DNA of 64,000 nt from Coprinellus micaceus. Lineage: Eukaryota; Basidiomycota; Agaricomycetes; Agaricales; Psathyrellaceae. The notes under the pieces were generated by a model. The model made no database searches, had not been told where the DNA came from, and was given only the letters and a program-made list of their open reading frames with translations. The translations under genes were made by a program, and so were the position numbers. Below, piece after piece: positions 1 through 10,362 of this stretch (its first letter is position 1; each line of letters starts with the position of its first letter). The DNA lies in assembly GCA_951394405.1 (NCBI GenBank), contig OX596341.1:2108001-2172000 (forward strand), read 5' to 3'.

Positions 1-768
1 GTACTGCGCAGACCATGTTGCGCTGCTGACAGCTACGGAACTGTCTGAATACATGCACTCTCAATGTAGAAAAGTACGCACCATAGATCAGCGCAACCTC
101 CACCTCACCCTCAAGGTTGGCGAAGACTTCAATGGTTGACTTTAGGCGAAGCTTCACGTTCCCTTTCGGACCCGCCAGCGACTTCCTCTCTTCCTCGATC
201 CCCTCCTCAAGCCTCTTCCTTGTCTCCTCCAGTTCCGTGGTCTTGGTGTCGAGTTTCTCGGCGGCAGCGTCATAGCTCTCTACGATCGACTGGAGCTTCG
301 ACACTTCGAGATGTTGCGAATTGAGGCTGCGGAGGTACGTCTCGAGCGATTCGAGGGCCTTCTGCGATCGAAACAGAGCCTTCACGGTCTTGGTTTGCTC
401 AGACTCGAGCGAACTGAGCTTCTCAGAGGTGGTGACGACGGATGGAGGTTCCATCGTGGAGAGGGTCACGTCGTGAATCGTCGCAGAGCCACGCCCTTCA
501 ACCCTGCGTTGCAACAAGTAAGCGCCGCTTCCGCTCGAGCGATCTCGAAGTTCCATGCGTACCTGAAGGACTGCCGGTCCATAGCAAGAGGTAGCTCTGT
601 AATGGTGACTTGGTTCAATCCGGTCTTCACATTGAACTTGAAGAGACGCGTAAGCTCAGCGCGCCCTGCATAGACAGACACGCTCAGGATCTTGCTGTCC
701 TTCTGGGCCGACAGTTGGATGGCGTTGGACTCGAAAGCTGGGGCGGGTAGTTCGGTCTCGGTGGTCAT
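1..768 (-). CDS. DUF4140/DUF4139 (mucoidy inhibitor A-like) protein, 3' part outside window
   Basis: Seen: the ATG is at 768. Exon 1 is 768-563, exon 2 is 503-82, and exon 3 starts at 32 and leaves the window at base 1. The introns (562-504 and 81-33) have GT and AG ends and keep the frame. The N-terminus gives short beta-strand sequence (SVYAGRAELTRLFKF), then a long heptad-rich coiled coil over most of exon 2. Exon 3 opens with ALIYAVSSATWSAQY, the start of the DUF4139 beta domain. This order is typical of the eukaryotic family related to bacterial mucoidy inhibitor A. No biochemical role is established and I assign none. The gene is incomplete because most of the DUF4139 domain lies to the left of the window. 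Confidence 0.85.
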
Positions 769-2831
769 CGTGGTTTCGCGTCTTCGGGGTGGTGGAAACT
801 AGTAAAGTATCTGGGAAGGTCGGCGGTGTGGAGTGGAGCGCGGTGACCCTGGAATATATATGCGAACCTGCACTGCCGCATTTCCATGATTTCCCGTGCA
901 TGTCATTCCGCGTCAGACCCTTCTTGGCATCTTGGACAGGGTCTCCATGGCACCTTCATACGACTTCCAGCGTCGAGGCGACAGTTCCAGGTCCTGAGGA
1001 GTCAAGACGAAGCTCTGGACAAGGGTTCAAGAACTTGTGGTTCCGGTTCCGATGGTGTTTGCGCCTGGGGGTCTTGCCACGCAACACCGGACGCTATTGC
1101 GGGCGTCGATTTAAGCGCCCGGCTTGGTTCTGCCAGCAAAACCAAAGGCACAGGCGCGAAAGTGTACGCTCGCTCTCAGCCCAACGAAATTTGGTTTGCC
1201 CAGGAAGCGTGCAGTTCGAACTCTAACGCATGCGGAAAGAGGCCAGCGCGCTATGACCCTCCGACTAGAGGTGTACAAGCTGGCAGGGTTGTTGCAACTT
1301 GAGACGTCCCCTCTTTTCCCCTCGCCCACCTTTACATCCCCAAAGTCATCTCTGGACGCCGTGCTATGTGCTAAGCGCGTTTGGTGACTCAGTGAGACTG
1401 CTACGTGTTGCCCTCCCACTGAGGTCCAGCGCTTCATACCCAAGCTCAAAACGCGTATTGTACTGGCTATATATAGTGCACGCGCGGACCGAATTTGGTG
1501 AGTCTTCTGCACCTATTTTCCGGCGAATGTCGCTAAGCGGAGTCGTTTAGCAGGGTGGGAAGCTCTTCAGCAATGGGAAACCCACCGCGGTGTTCAACAA
1601 ACAATCAACGAAAGCAGCACCAGCGAAATTTCTTGGGAGAAGGTCAGCGCGCATAACATCGTCGAGTTCCTAGGTGTTTTCACGAAAGCAGTAAGGGCCA
1701 GCTGTATTTTGATCAGGCTCTTGAGCTTGTTCTCAAATGACATCTGACCAGGTCTCCAGTTAACGAACTGCATGACGCCGTTGGTGAAAGTCGTTCAGGA
1801 CGAGCAAGGTGTCAGCGAGTCACGAAGGTCCAATAACGAGTGCCATCCACCCGACGACTTCTACTCAGTATACTGACGACCGTCGGACGATGATTCTGCC
1901 AACCAGTGGTGCCCCAAGGCGGTGGGCAAGCCATTTACTCCCTTGGACGGCAGATTGTCCCACATATGTTTCCCCGATGGTGCCCAATGACAGCTTATGG
2001 CATCTTTTGTAGCCCTATGAACGTTTGTGTCCCCACCCTCGATGTCTCCACAGTGGTCGACCTCGTTGTTCGGCTGGACAAGGGTCCCATGTGCCAGGAA
2101 ATTTGAAAGACCACGACGAGGGATCGCAGGGGCCGTAGGGATGGATTGTGGGATATCCTAATCGTCACTAAGGCGCTTTCACCGGCTTTACGGTGACCAC
2201 TGAATCGTCCATCCCCGACGCTATGCCCAGTCCCACCTTTTTAAAGCTCATAGCATCGTACGATGACGAGCGAGGCTAAGCTCTCCGTGTCTGCAAACTT
2301 GCTACCTTCATGGCCGGGGAAGGCCTTCTGGATCGGAAATGTAGCTGAGCCGTCATGTATAGGAATTTCTAGAGTATTCTTTGTTTCGGACTCATCAGTG
2401 CCTTGAGCGCCTAAATAAGTCGCAACCGATCAACCAACGACGTCGTGATGCCGGATTAAGCCAAGTGCTGGCTGTCATAGCAACGGCCACGATTCAGCGC
2501 CAATTCGCGGTGGCCCGTTCTGTGTCCTCGAATGCGTCTCGACATTTGCTCTGTGGTGCTCTTTGTCTACCCCTGTTGCGGTCGGATAATTGAATGCTTC
2601 CAGGCCTAATATTGGCCCCTGGGGTTCTTTGATCTGGTTTGAGAGGATATGGTGGCGTCGCACGAGGCTGTGATGGAGGGACAGAGGACGTGATGGTGAT
2701 CCTCTCGATTGTCTGTTTTGTGTTCATGATGGATGTGAACCGTCGCTCTGCCTGAACTCTGATCATCCTGGTCTCCTCCTCCCACTCGACATCCACCGCA
2801 CCGCGTCCCAGGGGCCCGTCCAGGAGACGAA
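769..2831. other. Intergenic, no gene recognised
   Basis: About 2 kb between two divergent genes. Open frames reach 145 codons on both strands, but they overlap each other, lack family motifs and do not join into a spliced model. TATA-like runs lie near 853-860 and 1468-1475. The stretch probably holds both promoters and 5' UTRs. Confidence 0.5.
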
Positions 2832-5635
2832 ATGCTCAAGGACCACAATATACCCCGATCACTCCCCCTCCCTGGGCCCGGGAAGCGTGCACGCCCCCCG
2901 ACGCTGGACATCACGCAGGCGATAGAACGCAGGCCGTCGATCCAGCTCGAAACCGAAACCCCAGTCTCTACCAAGCCAAACCTGGTGGTCAGCGTCGACG
3001 AAGATGACGACGAAATGCTCCAGCTATCGTCGCCCGAGTCTTCGGGGGCCATTTCTCCAATGATCCCGGTCATGAAGGGTGGCCACGCAGGCGACGAAAT
3101 CCTCAAGGACCTTCAGGAGCTCGATGAGTTGAGAAGGAGTGTAAAACAAAACCTTAAATTGCGGCCAATCAAGTCGCGTACCAATCTCAAGCTCGATGGG
3201 TCGACACCGCTTGCGTCCAGTACAGCGCAGACATTCGACAGCGACCAAGACACTTCGTCGTCATCGATCTGGTCAGACCGCGATGGATCGCTGGACTCCG
3301 CTACCAGCACCACCAGCAACTACTTTACCCCGACAGGAGAGGCCCCACAGACGTCCTCATTCATGCCAGCTACGAGTGCCTCGGAATCCTTCCCTATTCT
3401 CGACGAGCTCACGCCCCGCCCACCGGCTGCCGTCAGCCCCAGGTCGTTGTACGAGAGGCTGACTGCCTCGAAACGCCCCCTTCTCATCGACACGAGACCC
3501 CTGGCAGCCCACGAAGCATTTCACATCCGACATAGCATCAACGTTGCGATTCCATCACTCATTTTGCGGCGGAGCAAGAAGCCAGGGAACGGGTTTCAGA
3601 CCATGGACGGTCTTCGCCAGTTTATCACGACGGAGGCAGGGAAGCGGACGTGGGACGAGCTCATGCAGCAGCCCGGAGGCTCATGGGATGGCGACGTGGT
3701 CATCTACGACGATGATATGGATGTGAAGGATATGGACAACCTTGGAGTCACGGCGTGGGCGATCATGCCGGTGATCACTCCATTGCTGAGCTATGGCACC
3801 GTGGACTACCTCGAGGGCGGCTTGTCGTCGGCAGGACACGACTTTGACTTGCAGACGCTAATTGTTACAGGGGACGAAACCAGCCAGGCCCTAGCACACC
3901 CTCCCATAAATGGACCAGCCTCGCGACAACAACAGCACCAACAACACAAGGCGCAGAAGAAGGGCACAGGGTTGTTTCAGCTTGACACTCAGACAACGTA
4001 CCGCACTAAAACTCTCCCTGAAATCGAACCCCAATCTACTCTATCCGCTGTTCCACAATCAGGCTTGCTACCTATACCCCGATCTCCTTTACCCATGATG
4101 CCTACGAGCGTCTCGTCGTCGTCCTCTGCGTCCATCAACTCCGGATCTTCAGACTCAAGTCTGACCGACTCGCCATCCCCCCCACCATCGTCCCTAGCGG
4201 GCTTCCGACGGCCTCCGCCCCCTCGCAGACCCAGTGCGCCTAATCTCCGTGCAATTAATACGAAATCAATGGAGCGCCTCACACTCAATACCGCCGATCT
4301 TCCGAAACTCTCGCTCAGGAAGAAACCCATGAGATCAGCGACTGTGGGCGGCCCTCCAGCTCTAACACTCCAGGTCCCGACATCGCCGACACATACGTTC
4401 AGACCCTTCCACCACTCGCCCGCGACGCCGAAAGATAACGCTGCCCATAGTGTTATGTCTCCGAGCAATAACGACCCCAGGAACTTCATGACGCCGTACT
4501 ACACCCCACCACACACCCCGAAGGCGGCGTTCGCTTCGTTCGCTTCGCATCATTTTAGTCACCCTACGACCCTCCCGCTGGACCCTCCGCCAACCGCCCG
4601 CCCTGACTTTGACGACCAGCCACCGACGACGGAGGAAGCGTACCCTGAATTCGCGATATCAACGATCCTACCCAACTTCTTGTTCCTTGGACCGGAGATC
4701 ACGACGAGAGAACAAATGGAGGAGCTGCAGGAGTTAGGTGTGAAGAGGATATTGAACATCGCCGCAGAGTGTGACGATGATCATGGACTCGGGCTGAGGC
4801 AACACTTCGACAAGTACATGAAGATTCCCATGCGGGATACTGTGGAGGAAGACAACATTACTAGAGGTGTAAGGGAAGCTTGCGATTTCCTGGGTCAGTC
4901 GTTTGGGTTGCTCTGATATCTTGATGTTAGGAGCTCTAACACATCCTTCTCCCCATATCTATCTTAGATGACGCCCGGTTACACTCCTCACCCACATACG
5001 TGCACTGCAAAGCCGGTAAATCACGATCGGTAACAGCAGTCATGGCGTACCTTATCCACGCTAACCGGTGGACGCTCTCCCGTGCCTACGCCTTCGTCTT
5101 GGATCGCCGCAAAGGCATCTCGCCTAACATTGGTTTTGTTTCCGAACTTATGAACTTCGAAGAACAGGAGCTCGGAAATAAGTCGAACGGTGTTCAGCCG
5201 ACAGCACCTGCGGGAGCTGGCGACGTCGATATGCAGTCTGGGTTCGGAGCGGCAGTGTCGGGTGGCAACATGCATGGACGGTCAAGAGCTCACGTCAGGG
5301 AAAGTTTGCCTCCGTCATTAGGCAGCGGCCTGGATGGGTTGATGAGGAGTAACACCACTGGTGGCATTATGAGTAGTGGGCTTGGTACTGGCAATAGCAG
5401 TGGCGGGTTCGGCGAGGGTTCCTCAATCCAGAATCCACCAGTGTCGGCTGGTCCTGGTGGAAGCCTGAACGAGGTGGACCGGATGATTGGGGACGCAGGG
5501 CTGGACATGGAGGTGAAGGATGCTAGTGGGAGGTATAAGCACGTAAGGAGGGCGCCGGTGAACGAGAACACCCTCCAACCGATGCGGAGAGTGAGCAAGG
5601 CGGGTTTGGAGAGTGCTGTGTACGTTAACGGTTGA
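2832..5635 (+). CDS. MAP-kinase phosphatase: rhodanese domain plus dual-specificity phosphatase
   Basis: Seen: exon 1 is 2832-4893 and exon 2 is 4968-5635, giving 909 aa. The single intron falls just before the catalytic loop. Residues about 200-330 look like a rhodanese/CDC25-like fold starting SLYERLTASKRPLLIDTRP. Inside it, PSLILRRSKK resembles the basic kinase-interaction motif of animal MAP-kinase phosphatases. A long Ser/Pro-rich linker follows. The C-terminal phosphatase has the signature VHCKAGKSRS with the catalytic Cys and Arg, then the AYLI element. A general-acid Asp is likely in MRDTVEED. Family knowledge: such enzymes dephosphorylate Thr and Tyr in the activation loop of MAP kinases. 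Inference: it attenuates a MAPK pathway. The Gly/Ser-rich C-terminus is probably disordered. Confidence 0.9.
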
Positions 5636-6491
5636 GCTTGGGATGTGGCGTTGGGACTACGGGTACGATTATTGTCGGTTCCTCTACTTTCTTTTTTAGC
5701 ATTTTCTCTCTCATGGATTCTCTCCTCTTCTTTTACTCGCTTGACCCTCTGTTACCCTTGATTTTACCACTGCTGTCTATCATCGTCTTTCTTTTCTCGT
5801 TCCTATATCGGCCTCCCCTCATTTCACCATCTACCTGCGCTATTTACTCCTTGTTTGTTTACAACGCCTTCGAAACAGGGAACGTTCTGCATTCACCGAC
5901 TGACCTCGCCAATTTGTCTGGCAAGTTTTCTTTCCCTAATTTACTGAAGGATGGCCGCCTCAAACAGGAAGCGATGGATCTCGAATGACGTATGTACGTA
6001 CTAGGGGGAATGTAAGACTCCATGGGAGGGATTGCCATCCCGTCCATCTATTGTGAATTAATCTTCGTATCGGAAGAGTACACCCTTTGAGGTTTCAAGG
6101 TCGCTGGACGAAATTGATTTTAGTTACCCCCTTATTTGCCCTAGCGGTTGGAGTACATCGGCGCGTCCCGACGCGTTTAATGAGCAGCACGTGCCCTGGT
6201 TGATCGCGGGAATTGTTTGAGTAGTGGCGCAGTGGACTCGACACGGGTTTCTTCTGAACCACCACCACCTCGCTCATTTGCGTCCCAGTTGTAAGTGTAT
6301 CCATTCCTTCGAGGCGATATCGATTTTGTGTCCAAACGGTATATTTTATACGCATTTCGATGGTCCACATGCGCTCTGAGGCCACGAGATTTCCTCTCAC
6401 CTACCGTTCGTGGCATCTCCAGCAGTACTTGGCGCTGATGTTGTACCTTCGTTGGCCGCAGATACCCGAACACCAAACCAGGAAATACGCA
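5636..6491. other. 3' UTR of the phosphatase and H2A.Z promoter
   Basis: A pyrimidine-rich stretch at 5680-5830 fits the 3' UTR of the upstream gene. A run TATATTTTATA sits about 140 bases before the H2A.Z start. The 118-codon and 220-codon open frames here lack motifs and I left them out. Confidence 0.5.
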
Positions 6492-7043
6492 ATGGCACCC
6501 TCTGGAAGATCTGGCGGTAAAACTAAGCCCGCAAGCAGCACGGGCTCTGCTTCCCAAGAGAAGAAGCAACTTCGAACCCGGAGCGCCCAGGCTGGTCTCC
6601 AGGTGCACAAACATACAAGAAATGCATCTAGCCTCCAGGACTAACATGGCTCGCTTTTCCAGTTCCCGGTTGGCCGTATTCACCGTTATCTGAAGAATAG
6701 GACCCAGCACAATGTTCGGATCGGTGCGAAAGCAGCTGTCTATACCTCGGCCATCCTTGAATACCTTACTGCTGAGGTCTTGGAGCTTGCTGGTGGGAGG
6801 AATTCTCTTGCCAGGACCCGTCTCTTTTTTTAACCCCACTCATTAGGTAACGCCGCCAAAGACCTTCGTGTCAAGCGTGTCACCCCTCGCCACCTGCAAC
6901 TTGCTATTCGAGGTGACGAAGAACTGGACCAACTGGTTCGTGCCACCATTGCTGGAGGTGGTGTTCTTCCCTTCATCCACAAGAGCTTGACCAAGGCTGG
7001 TTCCGTCAAGAAGCCCGAGGAGACGCCAGCCGCGGCTGCTTGA
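6492..7043 (+). CDS. htz1: Histone variant H2A.Z
   Basis: Seen: exons 6492-6602, 6663-6792 and 6847-7043 give 145 aa. The core reads [32 protein letters not shown] and [20 protein letters not shown], then [16 protein letters not shown] near the C-terminus. RGDEELD and the GGGV-P-IHKSL tail separate H2A.Z from canonical H2A, and no SQ(E/D) tail of H2A.X type is present. The Lys/Gly/Ser-rich N-tail holds the usual acetylation targets. Known role: replaces H2A in nucleosomes flanking promoters. All intron junctions keep the frame, and the start is the first ATG giving a normal-length tail. I am very sure of the identity and fairly sure of the first residue. Confidence 0.97.
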
Positions 7044-7243
7044 TCTCCCCTCAACCATTCAGCGACACCATATTCTTGCCGTATATCCAACACTCCTCTC
7101 CGCCGAGCTTCCGGGTGTGTTGTATCCACGCTTCCTAGCTCCTACTCTATCTCCCAAGCGATGTCTATATTTTTTCTGTGTACTGAACAGTGTATTGTAG
7201 ATACCATCACCTCTTCACTTTTCCCCCGCGCGCGCCTCGAACC

Positions 7244-7313
7244 TTCGATTGGAATGTCAGCTAGCTGACACCTCGGCCAGTGCAATCCGTCTTCTAGGTC
7301 AGCTCCAATCGAA
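7244..7313. promoter_or_regulatory. Paired CCAAT inverted repeat around a perfect palindrome
   Basis: TTCGATTGGA at 7244-7253 and TCCAATCGAA at 7304-7313 are exact reverse complements. Between them lies TGTCAGCTAGCTGACA (7255-7270), itself fully palindromic. CCAAT is the binding core of the Hap2/3/5 (NF-Y) complex. The site is 310-380 bases before the ATG of the H2C2 gene. Its function is inferred only. Confidence 0.4.
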
Positions 7314-7349
7314 TGTTGGCTGGCACAGAACTCGGAGAGCTGACGCGAT

Positions 7350-7355
7350 CACGTG
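7350..7355. promoter_or_regulatory. CACGTG E-box
   Basis: A perfect CACGTG within TCACGTGG, 272 bases upstream of the H2C2 gene start. It is a possible bHLH factor site. A six-base match can occur by chance. Confidence 0.25.
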
Positions 7356-7626
7356 GTGAACGCGCTCATATAATGGCGAGCTCCAAAGGTCAGCCCCATT
7401 CTGAATCCCCTCCCAGTCCTCAGCACAACGCTTGGCGGTTGCAGGGCGTCTCTCTAATCCACCTCCTATCCCCAAGTACACTCTTAAACTATCCTTGGCC
7501 CTCTGAGACTCGTATTACCCCACCCTAGCCACCCCACACCAGAGCTCTTTGCTTCAGACTAGCTTGGAAAGCAACATCTCCTACTCCACCAGACGATTTC
7601 GAACTTTGTTGCTAAACACGAGAAGA

Positions 7627-9891
7627 ATGTCGCCCGAACGCGTCGCTCGAGGTTATTCCTCCGGTTCCTCGTCGTCCTCGTCGAAGCCCTACTCGCGCGG
7701 GACCTTGGCTTCCCCTGCGACCTCAACCTATGGCGTTCTTTTGTCGGTGACGGACTCTGCCAGTGGTCTACTGGCTCTCGACGGGAACGGGGATGGTGAC
7801 AGCAGCCTCGCTACCCCTGCCTCCCCATCCCCGATCGTCGAACGTCCTGGATTCCCTACCTATGCGCAGTACAAGCAGATCGAGACGGGTTACATCGAAT
7901 CTCTCACCCCTCGACGACAGGGCAAAGCACTCATCTCCCAGTCCATGTTCGACCGCATCTGGGATGTCCTCCATCACCCCGAATCCCAACTCGAGACCGC
8001 GCAGTTCCGGTTCTGGGCTCGCAAGATGTTCACAATCAACAAGAACTATCGCATTACTCTGGGCGTCGCCGAGGGACAGGTATCTCCTCCCCAAGAAGTT
8101 CTCCTCCACGACAACCTTCTCGTCGCGATCCAGGAGCAGCTGTACGACTTGCTTTGCTACTGCCATGGGAGCACTGGCCACGGCGGTCGAGACAAGACCT
8201 GCGCGCTCATTCGCAAACACTATACCTGGGTCCCGAAAGATCTGGTGTCGAACTTCATCAAGGCATGCCCAACCTGCATCATGAAGAAGTGCGGTAATAT
8301 GGACGTGACGAGCTCCCAGATACCCCAGCTCATGGCCGAGGCTGATAAGTTGTCGCCCCAGTCTGCCGCCTCCATTCATGTCAGATCCTCCGCGCGCCTC
8401 ATCCCCTCGTCTGCCACTTCTGCATCGTATCATCGATCCGCGCTCGCTCAGGAGGGAGGCGGTGCGACTAGATCGAGCCGGAGGAGGATACCTTCTGTCG
8501 AAGGGCAGAACGAGCCCATCAGCGCGGGTCCTTTGCTTGGGTTCCCTGATGGCGGGAACGTCTACATGAAAATGCCAGCCTCATCGTTCGCATCGGGGCT
8601 GTCGAACTTGCCTAACCTCCAGGACGCGGCAAGCCTAGTTTCCAATCCTTGGTCCCTTATCGGATCTGGACATTCCGGTTCTCATCATCCTGGTTTGACT
8701 CTCGCCCCTCTCATGGCGCTTGAAAACGAGGCCCCTACGCACGACAACGTTTCTTCCATGGCAGGGCTGACCACGAGCATCAGCATGCAGCAACCCCAGT
8801 CGCACCACTCCTCTCCCCATCTCGGTGGTAATCAGTTCCAGTATCATCAGCCTATGGTGCGCGAGGTGTCGTTGTACAAGGGTCTCCCCAACGGATGGCA
8901 GTACCGACACGATGACTTCGAGACGGCCCACGCAGAGTTCATGGACGCTAAGCGTCAGTGGGACTCTTCGCCTACTATGGCTGACGTCGAGCTTTCCGGC
9001 TTCCGCGAGAGCGCCTCTGCGTATGGAAATCACCAGGGGGCGCGTGTTCCTGACATCGCCGGTCTGTGGGGTCCCGACCAGTTCAGAGGGATGGTCAAGG
9101 AGGAAGAGGAAGACCTGTCGGTGAGTATCTTTCCCATGTTCCTTGGCCAGACTATGGAACCGAGCCCTCTCCTCCACCAACATCAGCATCACCTCGCCGA
9201 TACCTTGGAATACCCGATGCCCCCAGCGATGATGCGTCATATGGACCTTTCCGACTCGTGCCTCCCTTCTGCCTTGCGCAACTTCCACCAGAGCCTTGGC
9301 TCGCCCAGTCTGGATGTCGCCCCCGGCCAGGGTACGTTCATGTCCCCAATCGACCCTCTCCTCCTCGCGATTCCCTCCGATGGAATAAATGCCGAACCCA
9401 GTACGGAGGCTGGCGAGTTGGGAAGTCTCGAACAAGGCCAACCTCTGGTGGATCGCACCGACCTGTATGGCCCTGCGCCTGCCAGGGAGGAAGAGCAAGC
9501 TGCCGCTGAATTATCTACCTCGTCGACGGTGACTTCTCTCAGCAGCCGACGCGCCCAAGTCCTTCCTCGGCTGAACTTGAGCTTCATTCACACCAAAGGC
9601 CAAACCGGGGCCGCTGACGGCGCGAATAACCTTTCCTCTGAGGTCCGCACCAGCCCAACCAGCAGCGTTAATTCGACGAGCTCCACCGCTTCGGAAGCTG
9701 AAACGCCGCTTTCTACTCCTGTCGATATGAAACCCGGGAGGGATGTGGCCAAGAGCGGCGATCCTTTCGGAGGGGAAGAACCTGAAGCCACTGTGAAGAT
9801 GGAGGCGAGGAGCGTCATTGCCGGTGTCGGTGGTATGGAGGAGGAGGGGGGGCTTGAGTCCAACGCAGGCACCGCTATTTCTGCGTTCTGA
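7627..9891 (+). CDS. Integrase-type H2C2 zinc-finger protein, probably a nuclear regulator
   Basis: Seen: one open frame of 754 aa from the ATG at 7627; upstream the frame has only non-ATG codons back to 7549. Residues about 155-225 form an H2C2 zinc-binding module as in retroelement integrases: two His in CHGSTGHGGRDKT, 28 residues, then CPTC, preceded by a helical region. The rest is Ser/Pro/His/Gln-rich and looks disordered, with acidic patches and PEST-like stretches. No RNase H, integrase DDE core or LTR is visible, so this is a host gene and not a live element. Family knowledge: basidiomycetes have such long proteins with one Integrase_H2C2 domain and no known biochemistry. A nucleic-acid or transcription role is inferred. 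A 30-base GTGAGT...CCAG segment (9121-9150) lies in frame and could be a tiny intron. Confidence 0.8.
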   Translation: MSPERVARGYSSGSSSSSSKPYSRGTLASPATSTYGVLLSVTDSASGLLALDGNGDGDSSLATPASPSPIVERPGFPTYAQYKQIETGYIESLTPRRQGKALISQSMFDRIWDVLHHPESQLETAQFRFWARKMFTINKNYRITLGVAEGQVSPPQEVLLHDNLLVAIQEQLYDLLCYCHGSTGHGGRDKTCALIRKHYTWVPKDLVSNFIKACPTCIMKKCGNMDVTSSQIPQLMAEADKLSPQSAASIHVRSSARLIPSSATSASYHRSALAQEGGGATRSSRRRIPSVEGQNEPISAGPLLGFPDGGNVYMKMPASSFASGLSNLPNLQDAASLVSNPWSLIGSGHSGSHHPGLTLAPLMALENEAPTHDNVSSMAGLTTSISMQQPQSHHSSPHLGGNQFQYHQPMVREVSLYKGLPNGWQYRHDDFETAHAEFMDAKRQWDSSPTMADVELSGFRESASAYGNHQGARVPDIAGLWGPDQFRGMVKEEEEDLSVSIFPMFLGQTMEPSPLLHQHQHHLADTLEYPMPPAMMRHMDLSDSCLPSALRNFHQSLGSPSLDVAPGQGTFMSPIDPLLLAIPSDGINAEPSTEAGELGSLEQGQPLVDRTDLYGPAPAREEEQAAAELSTSSTVTSLSSRRAQVLPRLNLSFIHTKGQTGAADGANNLSSEVRTSPTSSVNSTSSTASEAETPLSTPVDMKPGRDVAKSGDPFGGEEPEATVKMEARSVIAGVGGMEEEGGLESNAGTAISAF

Positions 9892-10362
9892 GAGATACCT
9901 ACCAGCAGGATGATTTAGACTACGCTTAGACTCGGACTCGAAATGGACTCGGACTTGTTTACCAATTGGACAGCAGTACAACCCCCTCCTTGACTTCATT
10001 CCCTAGCTTCGTCTCGTATTTAATCTTGGATATAGAGTCTTTATCTTAGCCATCTACCATTGCATCCTAGATATGAGATGAAATCTATCAGCGCGTACTC
10101 GATTGGGCCCTGGGGATACAGTTTGGTTATTTTACATGTGGGTTTGGAGTTGTCTATATGAGTGGTATCGTATATTACAGTGCACGAGGCGTGGTGGGAA
10201 GGGAAGATACACGGTCGTATGGTAATGGTCTCCCATAAGCGCCCTTCTAAGTCTGGTGATACACGAGGGGATGTGTTCATAACAAAGTTCATGAAGCGTT
10301 TGTTCTCATGAGTTCAATGACGCTTCGTGATTCGTCGTCATCTGGAGGAAACGTGTTGTACT
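9892..10362. other. Convergent 3' regions
   Basis: Lies between the stop of the H2C2 gene and the stop of the KA1 gene on the other strand. AT-rich in places. No gene or clear site seen. Confidence 0.5.

Larger units (their letters stand above)
7044..7626. other. Intergenic: H2A.Z 3' region and promoter of the H2C2 gene
   Basis: Holds a perfect 16-base palindrome (7255-7270), a 10-base inverted repeat containing CCAAT (7244-7253 with 7304-7313) and a CACGTG box (7350-7355). The frame of the next gene stays open back to 7549 without an ATG, so I start that gene at 7627. Confidence 0.5.

Noticed and set aside
789..1550. Overlapping plus and minus frames left of the phosphatase gene
   Set aside because: No motifs, frames conflict on both strands, and no splice pattern joins them.
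7627..9891. H2C2 gene as a live Ty3/gypsy element
   Set aside because: No reverse transcriptase, RNase H, integrase core or LTRs around it; a long host-type protein.
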